Below, piece after piece: positions 10,045-19,170 of a stretch of 64,000 nucleotides of DNA. The stretch is taken from contig NZ_CP103794.1 in assembly GCF_030388325.1 (NCBI RefSeq), positions 2,542,001 through 2,606,000 of the forward strand, given 5' to 3'. This DNA is from Flavobacterium johnsoniae (GTDB lineage: Bacteria; Bacteroidota; Bacteroidia; Flavobacteriales; Flavobacteriaceae). Each line of letters begins with the position of its first letter. Position 1 is the first letter of the stretch. The notes beneath the pieces are model-generated. The model saw only the letters and a list, made by a program, of their open reading frames with translations. It ran no database searches and was not told the DNA's origin. Made by a program: the position numbers and the translations under genes.

Positions 10045-10527
10045 ATGAAAAATCTTGTCCTATCTTGTTTGCTTTTGTCTGTTATCGGATTGCAAAGCTG
10101 TAAAAATGAAGAAAAACAAAAAGCTGCTGAAGCCGCTAAAGCCGATGGCGAAAAAGTTGTAAGTACCGAATGTTATAAAGCAATTTATGAAAAGGATACT
10201 ATAGATTTGAAATTAAATACTTTAAAAAACGGAAAATTAGCAGGAGATCTAATTATGAAAGTCGCGCCTTCAACTGTTAGAACAGGAGAAGTTGCGGGTG
10301 AATTTCATGGTGATACTTTATTTGTAGATTATACTTTTAAGGATAATGTAAATAAAGATAAAACCTTCAAAAATCCGATGGCGCTTTTAAAACGCAATAA
10401 TCAGCTTATTTTAGGAAACGGAACAATGCAAACTACAATGGGCGTTACGTACTTAGTAAAAGACAAACCAATTGATTTTGATAGCGTAAAATACAAGTTT
10501 GATTCTGTAGAATGTTCTACAAAGTAA
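10045..10527 (+). CDS. Small lipoprotein, function unknown
   Basis: 160 residues with a lipoprotein signal peptide and lipobox (IGLQSCKN, lipidated Cys19). The mature part is lysine-rich at first (KNEEKQKAAEAAKADGEK), then mostly beta-strand with YKAIYEKDTIDLKLNTLKNG and a FHGDTLFVDYTF segment. It looks like a small beta-sandwich or barrel in the periplasm or on the outer membrane. I do not recognise a named family. It follows the OmpA gene by 63 bases on the same strand and is followed by a strong hairpin at 10563. Confidence 0.75.
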   Translation: MKNLVLSCLLLSVIGLQSCKNEEKQKAAEAAKADGEKVVSTECYKAIYEKDTIDLKLNTLKNGKLAGDLIMKVAPSTVRTGEVAGEFHGDTLFVDYTFKDNVNKDKTFKNPMALLKRNNQLILGNGTMQTTMGVTYLVKDKPIDFDSVKYKFDSVECSTK

Positions 10528-10562
10528 TAAAGAAGCAAAAGCTTTTATATAAAAATAAAACG

Positions 10563-10592
10563 AAGCTGTCTCAAAAGGACAGCTTTTTTGTT
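10563..10592 (+). terminator. Terminator after the lipoprotein gene
   Basis: AAGCTGTC and GACAGCTT pair around TCAAAAG, followed by a T run. The same 23 bases occur inverted at 10801-10823. Confidence 0.8.
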
Positions 10593-10823
10593 GGACATAA
10601 ATATTTATAAAAATTGATGTATTTGAAAAACCCCAGCGGGGTGAAATATTTATAGAATCGTAATAGGACAAATGAAAAAAGCTCCAGAGGAGCGACATAT
10701 ATTTTAAGTCGGTAGAAAAATATGTCGCTCCTCTGGAGCTTTATGTTCTAAATGTTTATTCTTTGCTATAAATATTTTGCTTCTCCGAAGCTTACAAAAA
10801 AAGCTGTCCTTTTGAGACAGCTT
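10563..10823. repeat. Nested inverted-repeat element between two identical terminator hairpins
   Basis: Fills the gene-free stretch 10528-10848. The outer arms are an exact 23-base inverted repeat at 10563-10585 and 10801-10823. Inside are the palindrome ACCCCAGCGGGGT (10630-10642) and a 20-base perfect inverted repeat (10680-10699 and 10721-10740, sequence AGCTCCAGAGGAGCGACATA and its complement). I see no coding potential. Palindromes of this type are scattered through flavobacterial genomes. Confidence 0.75.
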
Positions 10824-10825
10824 TT
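10801..10825 (-). terminator. Terminator after the DUF1573 gene
   Basis: Inverted copy of the 10563 hairpin with an A run on the plus side (T run on minus). It can act in both directions. Confidence 0.65.
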
Positions 10826-10848
10826 TTTGTTATTTATTGTAAAAATCC

Positions 10849-11229
10849 TTATTGAACTTCACCTTTAATTTTTAAGGCAACGCGTCCATCAGGATAATTT
10901 ACTGCATTTGATTCAACAGTAATTGTTTTACGAATAGGTCCTGCGACCATATTATATTTTACATCGATTTTTCCTTTTTTGCCCGGCTGAATTGCTGCCG
11001 CTGGTTTTGTAACGATTATAGAACTTACTGTAGATTCTGCGCCTGTAATTAATAAAGGAGCATCTCCGGTGTTAGTAAATTCAAAGGAACGAAGTCCGTT
11101 GTCACCTTTAGAAATCTTTCCATAATCAATTGTATTGTCTGGGGCTGCAAATTCAATTTTTGGGCCGTTTTGTGCATAACCTATTGCACTAAACAATAAG
11201 ACTGCAATAAAAGAGGCTGCATTTTTCAT
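10849..11229 (-). CDS. DUF1573 domain secreted protein
   Basis: 126 residues: a signal peptide (MKNAASFIAVLLFSAIGYAQ), then a single DUF1573 domain, an ASPM-SPD-2-Hydin-like Ig fold. Typical motifs are IDYGKISKGDNGLRSFEFTN, GDAPLLITGAESTVSSI and KGKIDVKYNM. Proteins of this family are abundant in Bacteroidota and are periplasmic or outer-membrane associated, with no established function. It stands alone on minus, convergent with the lipoprotein gene and divergent from valS. The hairpin at 10801-10823, 26 bases past its stop, is its likely terminator. Confidence 0.88.
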   Translation of the reverse strand: MKNAASFIAVLLFSAIGYAQNGPKIEFAAPDNTIDYGKISKGDNGLRSFEFTNTGDAPLLITGAESTVSSIIVTKPAAAIQPGKKGKIDVKYNMVAGPIRKTITVESNAVNYPDGRVALKIKGEVQ

Positions 11230-11370
11230 ATGAAATTAGTTTTTAATTGTAAGTAAATATACATTCTTTTAATTAACACACAAATTAATAATTCGCTTTT
11301 TATAGTCTACTTAATTATTTACTTTTGCTCTCAGTAATAATTACAAAAATTGAACCAATTTTTTATTTAA

Positions 11371-11510
11371 CTGTTTAATCGTTTATTTGTTTAATCGTTG
11401 AGATTGAATTATAAATGATGTTAGCAAGATAGAAAAACAATTAAAATAATTCAATTTTACATTATAATAATCAAAACCAATTAACGGTTAAACAAATAAA
11501 CGATTAAACA
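11371..11510. repeat. Inverted AT-rich repeat in the valS leader
   Basis: TGTTTAATCGTTTATTTG near 11372 returns in inverse form as CAAATAAACGATTAAACA, ending at 11510 just before the valS ATG. A related AT-rich stretch lies upstream of folE and cysS at about 540-605. It belongs to a dispersed flavobacterial repeat family. Confidence 0.55.
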
Positions 11511-11517
11511 TAAATAG

Positions 11518-14151
11518 ATGACAATTCCAGCACAATTTGACGCTAAAGCGATTGAGAACAAATGGTATGATTACTGGATGAAAAACAATTATTTTCATTC
11601 AGAACCAGATCATAGAACACCTTACACTATTGTAATCCCGCCGCCAAACGTCACTGGAGTCCTTCACATGGGACATATGTTGAATAATACGATTCAAGAT
11701 GTTTTAATTCGTCGTGCGCGTCTTAAAGGTTTCAACGCTTGTTGGGTACCTGGAACAGATCACGCGTCTATTGCTACCGAAGCAAAAGTTGTAGCAAAAT
11801 TAAAAGCAGAAGGAATCAATAAAAATGATTTAACTCGTGAAGAATTCCTAAAACACGCTTGGGAATGGACAGATAAATATGGTGGAACAATCTTGGAGCA
11901 ACTTAAAAAATTAGGTGCTTCATGCGATTGGGAACGTACCAAATTTACAATGGATCCAGATATGTCTGCATCTGTAATTAAATCGTTTGTTGATTTATAT
12001 AACAAAGGATTAATCTACAGAGGATACCGTATGGTTAACTGGGATCCAGAAGCAAAAACTACTCTTTCTGACGAAGAAGTTATTTACGAAGAACAACAAG
12101 GGAAATTATTTTTCTTAAAATATAAAATTGAAGGTTCAGAAGATTTCTTGACGATTGCGACAACGCGTCCAGAAACTATTTTTGGAGATACAGCAATCTG
12201 TATCAATCCAAATGATGAGCGTTTTACACATTTAAAAGGTAAAAAAGCGATCGTTCCAATTTGCGGAAGAGTGATTCCAATTATTGAAGATGAATATGTA
12301 GATGTTGAATTCGGAACAGGATGTTTGAAAGTAACGCCTGCGCACGATATGAACGATAAAACGTTAGGAGAAAAACACAATCTTGAAATCGTTGATATTT
12401 TTAATGAAGACGCAACTTTAAACAGCTTCGGATTACATTATCAAGGAAAAGATCGTTTTGTGGTTCGTACTGAAATTGCAAAAGAATTAGAAGAAATTGG
12501 AGCTTTAGCAAAAACAGAAATCCACTTAAATAAAGTTGGAACTTCTGAAAGAACCAAAGCGGTAATCGAACCTAGATTATCTGACCAATGGTTCTTGAAA
12601 ATGGAAGAATTAGTAAAACCCGCAATTAAGTCGGTTTTAGAAACAGGAGAAATTAAATTACATCCAAAACGTTTCGAAAACACTTATGCACACTGGTTAA
12701 ACAACATTCGCGATTGGAATATTTCTCGTCAATTATGGTGGGGACAGCAAATTCCGGCATATTATTACGGAGACGGAAAAGAAGATTTCGTAGTTGCAGA
12801 AAATATCGAAGATGCACTAAAATTAGCACAAGCTAAAACCAACAACCAACAACTAACAACCGACAACTTAAAACAAGATGTTGATGCGTTAGACACATGG
12901 TTTTCGTCTTGGTTATGGCCAATGTCTGTTTTTGGTGGAATTATGGATCCAGAAAGTCCAGATTTTAAGTATTATTATCCAACAAATGACTTAGTTACAG
13001 GTCCAGATATTTTATTTTTCTGGGTGGCGAGAATGATTATTGCAGGTTATGAATATGCAGGAGAAAAACCATTTACAAATGTGTATTTAACTGGTTTGGT
13101 TCGTGATAAACAACGTCGAAAAATGTCTAAATCATTAGGAAATTCTCCTGATCCTTTAGATTTGATCGATGCTTTTGGAGCAGATGGAGTTCGTGTTGGA
13201 TTGCTTTTAAGCGCTTCGGCAGGAAACGATATTATGTTTGATGAAGAATTATGTAATCAAGGAAAAGCGTTTTCAAACAAGATTTGGAATGCATTTAAAT
13301 TGATTAAAGGTTGGGAAGTTTCTGAAACTATCGCGCAGCCAGAATCATCAAAAGTGGCAATCGAATGGTACGAAGCAAAATTACAGCAGACTTTGGTTGA
13401 CATTGAAGATAATTTTGAGAAATACAGAATTTCAGATTCGTTAATGGCGATCTATAAATTGGTTTGGGATGATTTCTGTTCTTGGTTTTTAGAGATGATC
13501 AAACCAGCTTACCAACAGCCAATTGACAGCGTAACTTTCGCGAAAGCGATTGAAATGTTAGAAAGCAACTTAAAATTACTTCATCCGTTTATGCCATTCT
13601 TGACAGAAGAAATTTGGCAGTTAATTGCTGATAGAACTCCAGAAGAAGCTTTAATCGTATCGACTTGGCCAGAATTAAAACCATTTGATGCAAAATTAAT
13701 TGCTGATTTTGAAAATTCTATTGAAGTAATTTCTGGAATTAGAACAATCAGAAAAGATAAAAATATTCCGTTTAAAGATGCAATCGAATTAAAAGGAATC
13801 AATAGCGAAAATGTTTCTACTTATTTTGATTCAATTATAACGAAGTTAGGAAACGTTTCGGCTTTCGATTATGTTTCTGAAAAAGTAGATGGCGCATTGT
13901 CTTTCCGTGTAAAATCAAATGAATATTTCATTCCGATTACAGGAAACATTGATGTTGAAGCAGAAATTAAAAAATTGACAGAAGAATTGAATTACACAAA
14001 AGGATTCTTGAAATCTGTTGAAGCAAAACTTTCAAACGAGAAATTCGTAAACGGAGCTCCAGAGAAAGTTTTAAATATAGAAAAACAAAAACAAGCCGAT
14101 GCTTTAGCAAAAATTGCTACAATCGAGCAGAGTTTGGCTGGTTTGAAATAA
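11518..14151 (+). CDS. valS: Valyl-tRNA synthetase
   Basis: Charges tRNA-Val; class I synthetase with an editing domain. It has 877 residues, in the usual range. The HIGH motif is HMGH (50-53) in PPNVTGVLHMGHMLNN and the KMSKS motif is at about 535-539 (RRKMSKSLGN). The editing domain contains TTRPETIFGDTA, and the tRNA-binding C-terminal coiled coil is the last 65 residues. The stretch AKTNNQQLTTDNLKQ (about 438-452) is encoded by an ACAACCAACAACTAACAAC repeat that resembles intergenic flavobacterial repeats and lies just before the conserved DALDTWFSSWLWP. A monocistronic unit is likely: its own leader repeat and a strong terminator at 14182. Confidence 0.97.
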   Translation: MTIPAQFDAKAIENKWYDYWMKNNYFHSEPDHRTPYTIVIPPPNVTGVLHMGHMLNNTIQDVLIRRARLKGFNACWVPGTDHASIATEAKVVAKLKAEGINKNDLTREEFLKHAWEWTDKYGGTILEQLKKLGASCDWERTKFTMDPDMSASVIKSFVDLYNKGLIYRGYRMVNWDPEAKTTLSDEEVIYEEQQGKLFFLKYKIEGSEDFLTIATTRPETIFGDTAICINPNDERFTHLKGKKAIVPICGRVIPIIEDEYVDVEFGTGCLKVTPAHDMNDKTLGEKHNLEIVDIFNEDATLNSFGLHYQGKDRFVVRTEIAKELEEIGALAKTEIHLNKVGTSERTKAVIEPRLSDQWFLKMEELVKPAIKSVLETGEIKLHPKRFENTYAHWLNNIRDWNISRQLWWGQQIPAYYYGDGKEDFVVAENIEDALKLAQAKTNNQQLTTDNLKQDVDALDTWFSSWLWPMSVFGGIMDPESPDFKYYYPTNDLVTGPDILFFWVARMIIAGYEYAGEKPFTNVYLTGLVRDKQRRKMSKSLGNSPDPLDLIDAFGADGVRVGLLLSASAGNDIMFDEELCNQGKAFSNKIWNAFKLIKGWEVSETIAQPESSKVAIEWYEAKLQQTLVDIEDNFEKYRISDSLMAIYKLVWDDFCSWFLEMIKPAYQQPIDSVTFAKAIEMLESNLKLLHPFMPFLTEEIWQLIADRTPEEALIVSTWPELKPFDAKLIADFENSIEVISGIRTIRKDKNIPFKDAIELKGINSENVSTYFDSIITKLGNVSAFDYVSEKVDGALSFRVKSNEYFIPITGNIDVEAEIKKLTEELNYTKGFLKSVEAKLSNEKFVNGAPEKVLNIEKQKQADALAKIATIEQSLAGLK

Positions 14152-14181
14152 GAAATAGAGTTTCTATTAATTTATAAATTA

Positions 14182-14215
14182 AACCCGAATGATTTCAAAA
14201 TCATTCGGGTTTCTT
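14182..14215 (+). terminator. Terminator after valS
   Basis: A perfect 14-base stem (AACCCGAATGATTT and AAATCATTCGGGTT) followed by TTCTTGTTTTTG. Confidence 0.85.
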
Positions 14216-14232
14216 GTTTTTGTACGTGCAGT

Positions 14233-14336
14233 TTGTCATTCCGAGGAACGAGGAATCTCCGCGAGAAACTCCACAATCAGAATCGACAATCTTTGTCGAG
14301 CTACTTGCGGAGATTCCTCGTTCCTCGGAATGACAA
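14233..14336. repeat. Dispersed palindrome with TTGTCA and TGACAA ends
   Basis: The arms TTGTCATTCCGAGGAACGAG and its complement bracket a 104-base element between valS and the permease gene. It is structurally like the palindromes at 47096 and 62208. An open frame through it is a by-product of the palindrome. Confidence 0.8.
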
Positions 14337-14368
14337 AATTGAGGTGTTTTTTGGGTAAAAAAAATGTA

Positions 14369-15683
14369 TTATTTTTTCTTCTTTAAAACCAAAAATAAAG
14401 GATAAGAAGCGATTGTAATACCAACAATAATAATAAAACTTTTAGGATCGCTGTAAATAAAACCCATCAATAAACCTATAGAAGCAATAATAGCAATTAT
14501 AGTTGTATATGGATACCAAAAGGAGCGATAAGGTCTTGGTAAATCAGGTTCGGTAATTCTTAATTTTAAAAGCGAATAATAGGCAAGTCCCCAAACAATA
14601 ATCGAGATAAATGCGGCGAAAGAAAACAAGACTTCAAAAGAGCCAATACAGATTAAAAATAAACTGAAAAAGGACGAAACTAAAAGAGCCACGATTGGAG
14701 TTCCGCCTTTATTTACGATTGTTCCTTTTTTAATAAAAAATCCGTCACGGCTTAATCCGTATAGAATTCTTGGCGGAATCATCATAAAGGCATTCAAAAT
14801 ACTGATTAAAGAAAAAATCGAAATTACCGTTACGATTTTGGCACCGTTTTCACCAAAAAGAATTTTAGCAACATCTGCCGCCGCTAGATTAGATTTTGCT
14901 AAAGTTTCAATTGGCAATACATGAAAAAAGGCAGCATTAACTAAGATATAAATTGCTACAACAAGCAAAACGCCACTATAAAGAGATTTCGGAATATTTT
15001 TGCTCGGGTCGTCATTTTCTTCTGCAAAAAAGCAAGCGGCATTCCAACCATTGTAAGTTCCTATAATAAGCTGTAATGATTTAAAAAAGCCAAAGATTAA
15101 ACCAATTTGAAAGATAGAATTGTCTGTTTGAATTTTAGGGATTTGAACTCCAGTATACATAAAACAGGCAATTACTAAAGCTACGAAACAGATTACTTTT
15201 AAGAAACTTGTAATCTGCTGTATTACGCTTCCGTTTTTTACGCCACTTAAATGCAGCAAAACAAAAGCTGCCAATAACGAAATAGCCATTGTTGTTGAAT
15301 AATTGGCTAGAGATGGAAATAAAATAATAATATATTCACTAATTACGATGCAGTAAAATGCGGGCGGAATAGCATTCGTAATATAATCATACCAACCAGA
15401 CAAAAATCCAGCATATTCTCCTAAAGCTCTTTTGATATAATTATAAGATCCGCCTGCTTTTGGTAACATTGTAGCCAGTTCAGAATAAGAATTTGCACCC
15501 AATAAAACATACAAACCTCCGAATAACCAGCAGGCAAGAATAAGCCAGTAATTGTTTAACATTTCTGCAATTGATCCAGGTGTTCTTAAAATTCCAACTC
15601 CGATTGTTCCTCCAATTAATACGGCAATGTTAAAACTAAGACCTAAAGTTTTCTTTAATTGGTTTTTTTTTGAAATCGGACAT
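14369..15683 (-). CDS. APC-family amino acid permease; natural start is out of frame across an A9 run
   Basis: A 12-helix amino acid/polyamine/organocation carrier of the inner membrane. The uninterrupted ATG-started part (14369-15562) gives 397 residues from MLNNYWLILACWLFGGLYVL. The conserved first helix is encoded upstream in the same frame (LKKTLGLSFNIAVLIGG, then TIGVGILRTPGSIAE), back to a stop near 15692, but without an ATG. An ATG at 15681-15683 encodes MSDFKKK and then runs through nine adenines into the wrong frame. With eight adenines it would read MSDFKKNQLKKTLGLSFN, a normal APC start. I therefore place the gene start at 15683 with a one-base frame break near 15663-15671. The break could be a sequencing error, a true mutation or slippage control. 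Confidence 0.8.
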
Positions 15684-15762
15684 ATTTGGAGTTAATTTAA
15701 GAGAATAATAATTGAAGCAAAAGTAGCATTAATTGCAGTATAAATAGCTTTAAAATAAAAAT

Positions 15763-15807
15763 CCCAAGATTTTCTGATTTCATTTTGAAAACAGAAAATC
15801 TTGGGAA
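15763..15807 (-). terminator. Terminator after the first siderophore receptor gene
   Basis: A perfect 14-base stem (CCCAAGATTTTCTG and CAGAAAATCTTGGG), followed on minus by ATTTTTATTTT. Confidence 0.85.
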
Positions 15808-15828
15808 AAACCAACCTAATTCAATGTC

Positions 15829-18057
15829 TTAGAATTTGTAGCGTAAACTTGTCATAAATTGACGAGGCGCTATCGGGTTCACACTGTAATTTTCGTGAAC
15901 AGTATAATTTAATTCGTTTGTAATGTTTGATAATTTGCAAAGAATCGAGAATTTGTTCCAAGTATATCCAACCGAAGCATCAATAGTTGTATAACCTTTG
16001 ATTGGAATTTCTCTATGGTAAATTCCGTCAGGATATTTAACAAGATCTGTACTGTATTGATCATTCCATCCACCTAAACGATCACCAATGTAGTTTCCAA
16101 TTGCTCCAATAGATACACCTTTGAAGAAACCTTCTTGAACTAAATAATAAAAGCTTAAGTTAGCAGTATTTGCAGGAGTTCTAACAAGACGATCGCCTTC
16201 AATAAAACTTCCGTTTAAACCAGATGTTTTTGTGTAACGCATGTCATTGTAGCTATATCCTGCAACTATATTTAAACCTTCAACTGGTCTTGCAGTAACA
16301 TCAATTTCGATACCTTTACTTTTAGTTTCTCCACTCAAAACTTTTACGTTTGTGTCTGTATTTACACTTCCGTCAGCTTTAAATTCTGCTGTTTGCGCCA
16401 AATTGTTGTTTACAATTTGATAAACAGTAACATTTGTGCTTAACATTCCTTCTAAGAAATCGGTTTTAACACCAGCTTCGTATTGATCAATAATAGAAGG
16501 TTCAATTGGTTTTAGATCTGCCGTAGTTCCTGTATTTGGAGTAAACGAAGTAGAATAACTTGCAAATAATGAAACGTCTGTTCTTGGCTGATATATTAAT
16601 CCGAATTTTGGAGAAAATGCATTATCTAATTTTTTTGCACCAACGGTTGGAACTGCATTTTCTGGTTTTACAGTTTGAACTCCAGAAGCAAAAGTTTCTT
16701 TGTAAGTTGTTACTTCAGCTTCTTGCCAAGACCAACGTATACCTGCTAATACTTTTAATTTTTCTGTAATTGAGATTAAATCTTGGAAATAAACCCCAAA
16801 ACGATTTGTTTCTGTTTTTGCAATTTGAGTTGCTCTAGCATTTGGAATATCATTTCTTTGCGTTGACGGATCAAAGTTGAAAAGATTGATTGTGTCATAA
16901 TTTGCAGGATTGAATGCAAAAGTATAAGCAGTTGCAAATGAGTTTTCCCAATCGGCACCTGTGAAAATCTGATGTTTTACAGATCCAGTATTAAAATTTC
17001 CTTGAAGACTTATTTGATCTCCTAATATTTGTTCTGAGTTGTCGTTTTGAACCAATGGTCTTGTCCAATCTCCATTGTCTTTTACTGTAGATAATTGTGC
17101 TGTAGATTTTGAAGCTCTATCGTAAGTTTGGTAAGAACTGTTGAAATTAAGTTTCCAGTTTTTATTAAAATCATGATTTAATAAGACAGAAGCGCTGGCA
17201 GATTTTGTGTTTCCATTTGACCATAATGATCCGTAAAAAGTATTGCGAGGCAAGTCAAGGATTTTTGTGCCGATAATTCCTGTTCCAAAATCTGGAGTCC
17301 AGTCTGCTGTTAAATAATCTCCCTGAACAGTAATTTGTGTTTTCGGATTAATTACAAAAAGTAGGGAAGGATTAATATATAAACGCTCATTTTTTACAAC
17401 ATCTCTAAAGCTTTCTGAATTTTCGTAAGAACCGTTAAGTCTAAAAGCAATAGATTTACTAAGTCCACCGTAAACATCAAAAGCAGGTTTGTAATAAGAA
17501 AAACTTCCTATTTGCATTGATACCTCTCCACCGCTTTTAAATTGAGGCGTTTTAGTAACAAGGTTAAGAATTCCGCCCGGAGCGACATTTCCAAATAAAA
17601 GCGCAGAACCACCTTTTAAGAATTCAACCTTATCTAAACCAGAAACATCAGGAATTGATCCCGCGTTGTAACGAAATCCGTTTTTAAACATATTATTGGC
17701 AGACATATCGTAACCTCTTGAGAAAAAAGATTCTTGAGCGCCACCGCGAGCAGAACCAACATAAACTCCGTTGGCATTTTTAAGAACTTCACTTAATCTG
17801 ATAGCTTGCTGCTGCTCAATAACATCAGATCCAATAACTTGTATAGATTGCGGATTGTCCATTGGCTTTAAGCCAGAACGAACTGCTGTAACTGGTTTTG
17901 GTTCTTTATTTTTAGTAACAACAACTTCGTTTAAGATTTCTCCTTTTTTATTTTTTACAGTATCATTTACTGTAGAAGTGCTTTCGTTACTTGAATAATC
18001 TTGTCCGTAAGAAGCAAGGCTTAATAATCCTAGTGCAAATAGTAAATTATATTTCAT
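15829..18057 (-). CDS. TonB-dependent siderophore receptor
   Basis: 742-residue outer-membrane gated channel for ferric siderophores, powered by TonB-ExbBD. It has a signal peptide (LLFALGLLSLASYGQ) and a plug domain with DNPQSIQVIGSDVIEQQQAI, SRGYDMSANNMFKNG and VEFLKGGSALLFGNVAPGG. A 22-strand-type barrel ends in the aromatic RQFMTSLRYKF. It lacks the CarboxypepD_reg N-domain of the other two receptors here, so it is the classical FhuA/FpvA-like form. A TATATTTG box (18093-18100 on minus) and an iron-box-like motif (18063-18082) lie directly upstream, which points to iron-controlled expression. The siderophore cannot be named from sequence. Confidence 0.93.
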   Translation of the reverse strand: MKYNLLFALGLLSLASYGQDYSSNESTSTVNDTVKNKKGEILNEVVVTKNKEPKPVTAVRSGLKPMDNPQSIQVIGSDVIEQQQAIRLSEVLKNANGVYVGSARGGAQESFFSRGYDMSANNMFKNGFRYNAGSIPDVSGLDKVEFLKGGSALLFGNVAPGGILNLVTKTPQFKSGGEVSMQIGSFSYYKPAFDVYGGLSKSIAFRLNGSYENSESFRDVVKNERLYINPSLLFVINPKTQITVQGDYLTADWTPDFGTGIIGTKILDLPRNTFYGSLWSNGNTKSASASVLLNHDFNKNWKLNFNSSYQTYDRASKSTAQLSTVKDNGDWTRPLVQNDNSEQILGDQISLQGNFNTGSVKHQIFTGADWENSFATAYTFAFNPANYDTINLFNFDPSTQRNDIPNARATQIAKTETNRFGVYFQDLISITEKLKVLAGIRWSWQEAEVTTYKETFASGVQTVKPENAVPTVGAKKLDNAFSPKFGLIYQPRTDVSLFASYSTSFTPNTGTTADLKPIEPSIIDQYEAGVKTDFLEGMLSTNVTVYQIVNNNLAQTAEFKADGSVNTDTNVKVLSGETKSKGIEIDVTARPVEGLNIVAGYSYNDMRYTKTSGLNGSFIEGDRLVRTPANTANLSFYYLVQEGFFKGVSIGAIGNYIGDRLGGWNDQYSTDLVKYPDGIYHREIPIKGYTTIDASVGYTWNKFSILCKLSNITNELNYTVHENYSVNPIAPRQFMTSLRYKF

Positions 18058-18062
18058 GGTAT

Positions 18063-18100
18063 TTATTTAGATTCAATAAAAATTATCGAATGCAAATATA
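18063..18100 (-). promoter_or_regulatory. TAnnTTTG promoter box with adjacent Fur-box-like motif, first receptor
   Basis: On minus: TATATTTG at 18100-18093, then a motif whose plus-strand form at 18063-18082 is TTATTTAGATTCAATAAAAA. The same motif recurs at 19076, 21630 and 25322. A Fur-type repressor site is inferred. Confidence 0.6.
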
Positions 18101-18236
18101 AATACACCTGCTATTTAACATGAAATTATGACGTGGTTTTCTTACTTAAACCTTGCTTATTCTTGTCTTAAGATTTGCTTAATAATTTTCTAATGTTATT
18201 TTAATTTTGTATTAATGAGGTTGTTTTTAAACAAAA

Positions 18237-18265
18237 AAAACCTCACTACAAAGCGAGGTTTTCTC
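18237..18265 (-). terminator. Terminator after the DUF4198 gene
   Basis: AAAACCTC and GAGGTTTT pair around ACTACAAAGC; on minus the hairpin ends in a T8 run. Confidence 0.8.
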
Positions 18266-18301
18266 TAATTGAAATTAAATCTAAGAATGAAATTTCTAAA
18301 A

Positions 18302-19027
18302 TTATTTTACTGCAATTTGGTAAGTAGCCATTTTCCAGATTTCATCGTATTTTTTACCATTATGGTCGCCAGATGCTTTTTCAGTGTGAGCATATTCTAC
18401 CATATAGTTTCCAGACCAGATTGGTGTAAAAGAGAATTCTCCTTTATCGTTTGTCCATAATTCTTTTTCCCAGCCGTTTGGAGCAATTACTTTAATTTTT
18501 GCTTCTTTTGCAGAAACTCCATCATAAAGAGCAAATCCAGTAATTTTTGTATCTTTTTTAGCTACATCAGCATTTTCAGAAAATAAACCAATCTGATTTT
18601 TATTTGCTGTAGCATAATTTCCAGCAGTTTTATTTCCAACCACTACAGTTGCGCTTGAGTTATAATCTAAAACCATAGTTCCGTAAACGTCTTTTACTTT
18701 ATGGTGCATTACAACAGTGTAAACTCCATCTTCATCTGGTGTGAAAAATGCTTGATACTTATTTTCTAAAGCTTTAGAAGTTAATTTTGTTTCTTTTTTT
18801 GAAGGAGAAATTAACACTAAAGAGAAATCTTTTAAATCAGAAAACCATTTGTCTGCTTTTGTAATGTCGTTATCAGAGAATTCTCCAAAGTAAACTGAGA
18901 TTTCCTGAGCTTTTCCTTTTGTTCCAGTTGCTTTAGTTTCGATCCAAAGTGCATGTGCGAAGATTTGCGGTGCGGCAAAAAGCATTAGAAATAAAAAGGT
19001 TATTGTTTTTAAAGTATTTGATTTCAT
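18302..19027 (-). CDS. DUF4198 periplasmic protein
   Basis: 241 residues with a signal peptide (residues 1-24, ending PQIFA); the mature protein opens HALWIETKATG, the family hallmark. DUF4198 proteins are periplasmic beta-sandwich proteins often found beside metal-uptake genes and thought to help handle metal ions; the family is poorly characterised. Two Ig-like halves are visible: FTPDEDGVYTVVMHHKVKDV, then a transthyretin-like GFALYDGVSAKEAKIKV and FSFTPIWSGNYMVEY. It lies between two siderophore receptor genes. It carries the same operator motif upstream (19076-19095) plus a related copy at 19041-19060, so it probably belongs to the same iron regulon. Confidence 0.85.
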   Translation of the reverse strand: MKSNTLKTITFLFLMLFAAPQIFAHALWIETKATGTKGKAQEISVYFGEFSDNDITKADKWFSDLKDFSLVLISPSKKETKLTSKALENKYQAFFTPDEDGVYTVVMHHKVKDVYGTMVLDYNSSATVVVGNKTAGNYATANKNQIGLFSENADVAKKDTKITGFALYDGVSAKEAKIKVIAPNGWEKELWTNDKGEFSFTPIWSGNYMVEYAHTEKASGDHNGKKYDEIWKMATYQIAVK

Positions 19028-19040
19028 AAGATCAAGTTTA

Positions 19041-19095
19041 AATTATTAGAATGAAATTTTCTACAAACATAAGTCTTATTTAGAATAATTAAAAA
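19041..19095 (-). promoter_or_regulatory. TATGTTTG promoter box flanked by two Fur-box-like motifs, DUF4198 gene
   Basis: The -7 box is at 19064-19071 (minus). TTATTTAGAATAATTAAAAA (19076-19095) lies on its upstream side and AATTATTAGAATGAAATTTT (19041-19060) on its downstream side. Confidence 0.6.
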
Positions 19096-19105
19096 TAAAA
19101 ACCAT

Positions 19106-19156
19106 AAAAAAAGCCTCAAAATTCATTATTATTAAATGATTTCGAGGCTTTTTTGT
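19106..19156 (-). terminator. Terminator after the second siderophore receptor gene
   Basis: AAAAAAGCCTC and GAGGCTTTTTT form the stem around a 26-base interval that can itself pair (ATTCATTA with ATGATTTC partly). Confidence 0.75.
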
Positions 19157-19170
19157 GATTTATAATTGAT

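Noticed and set aside
14189..14386. A 65-codon plus-strand frame after valS
   Set aside because: It runs through the terminator and the TTGTCA palindrome; its protein is an artefact of the repeat.
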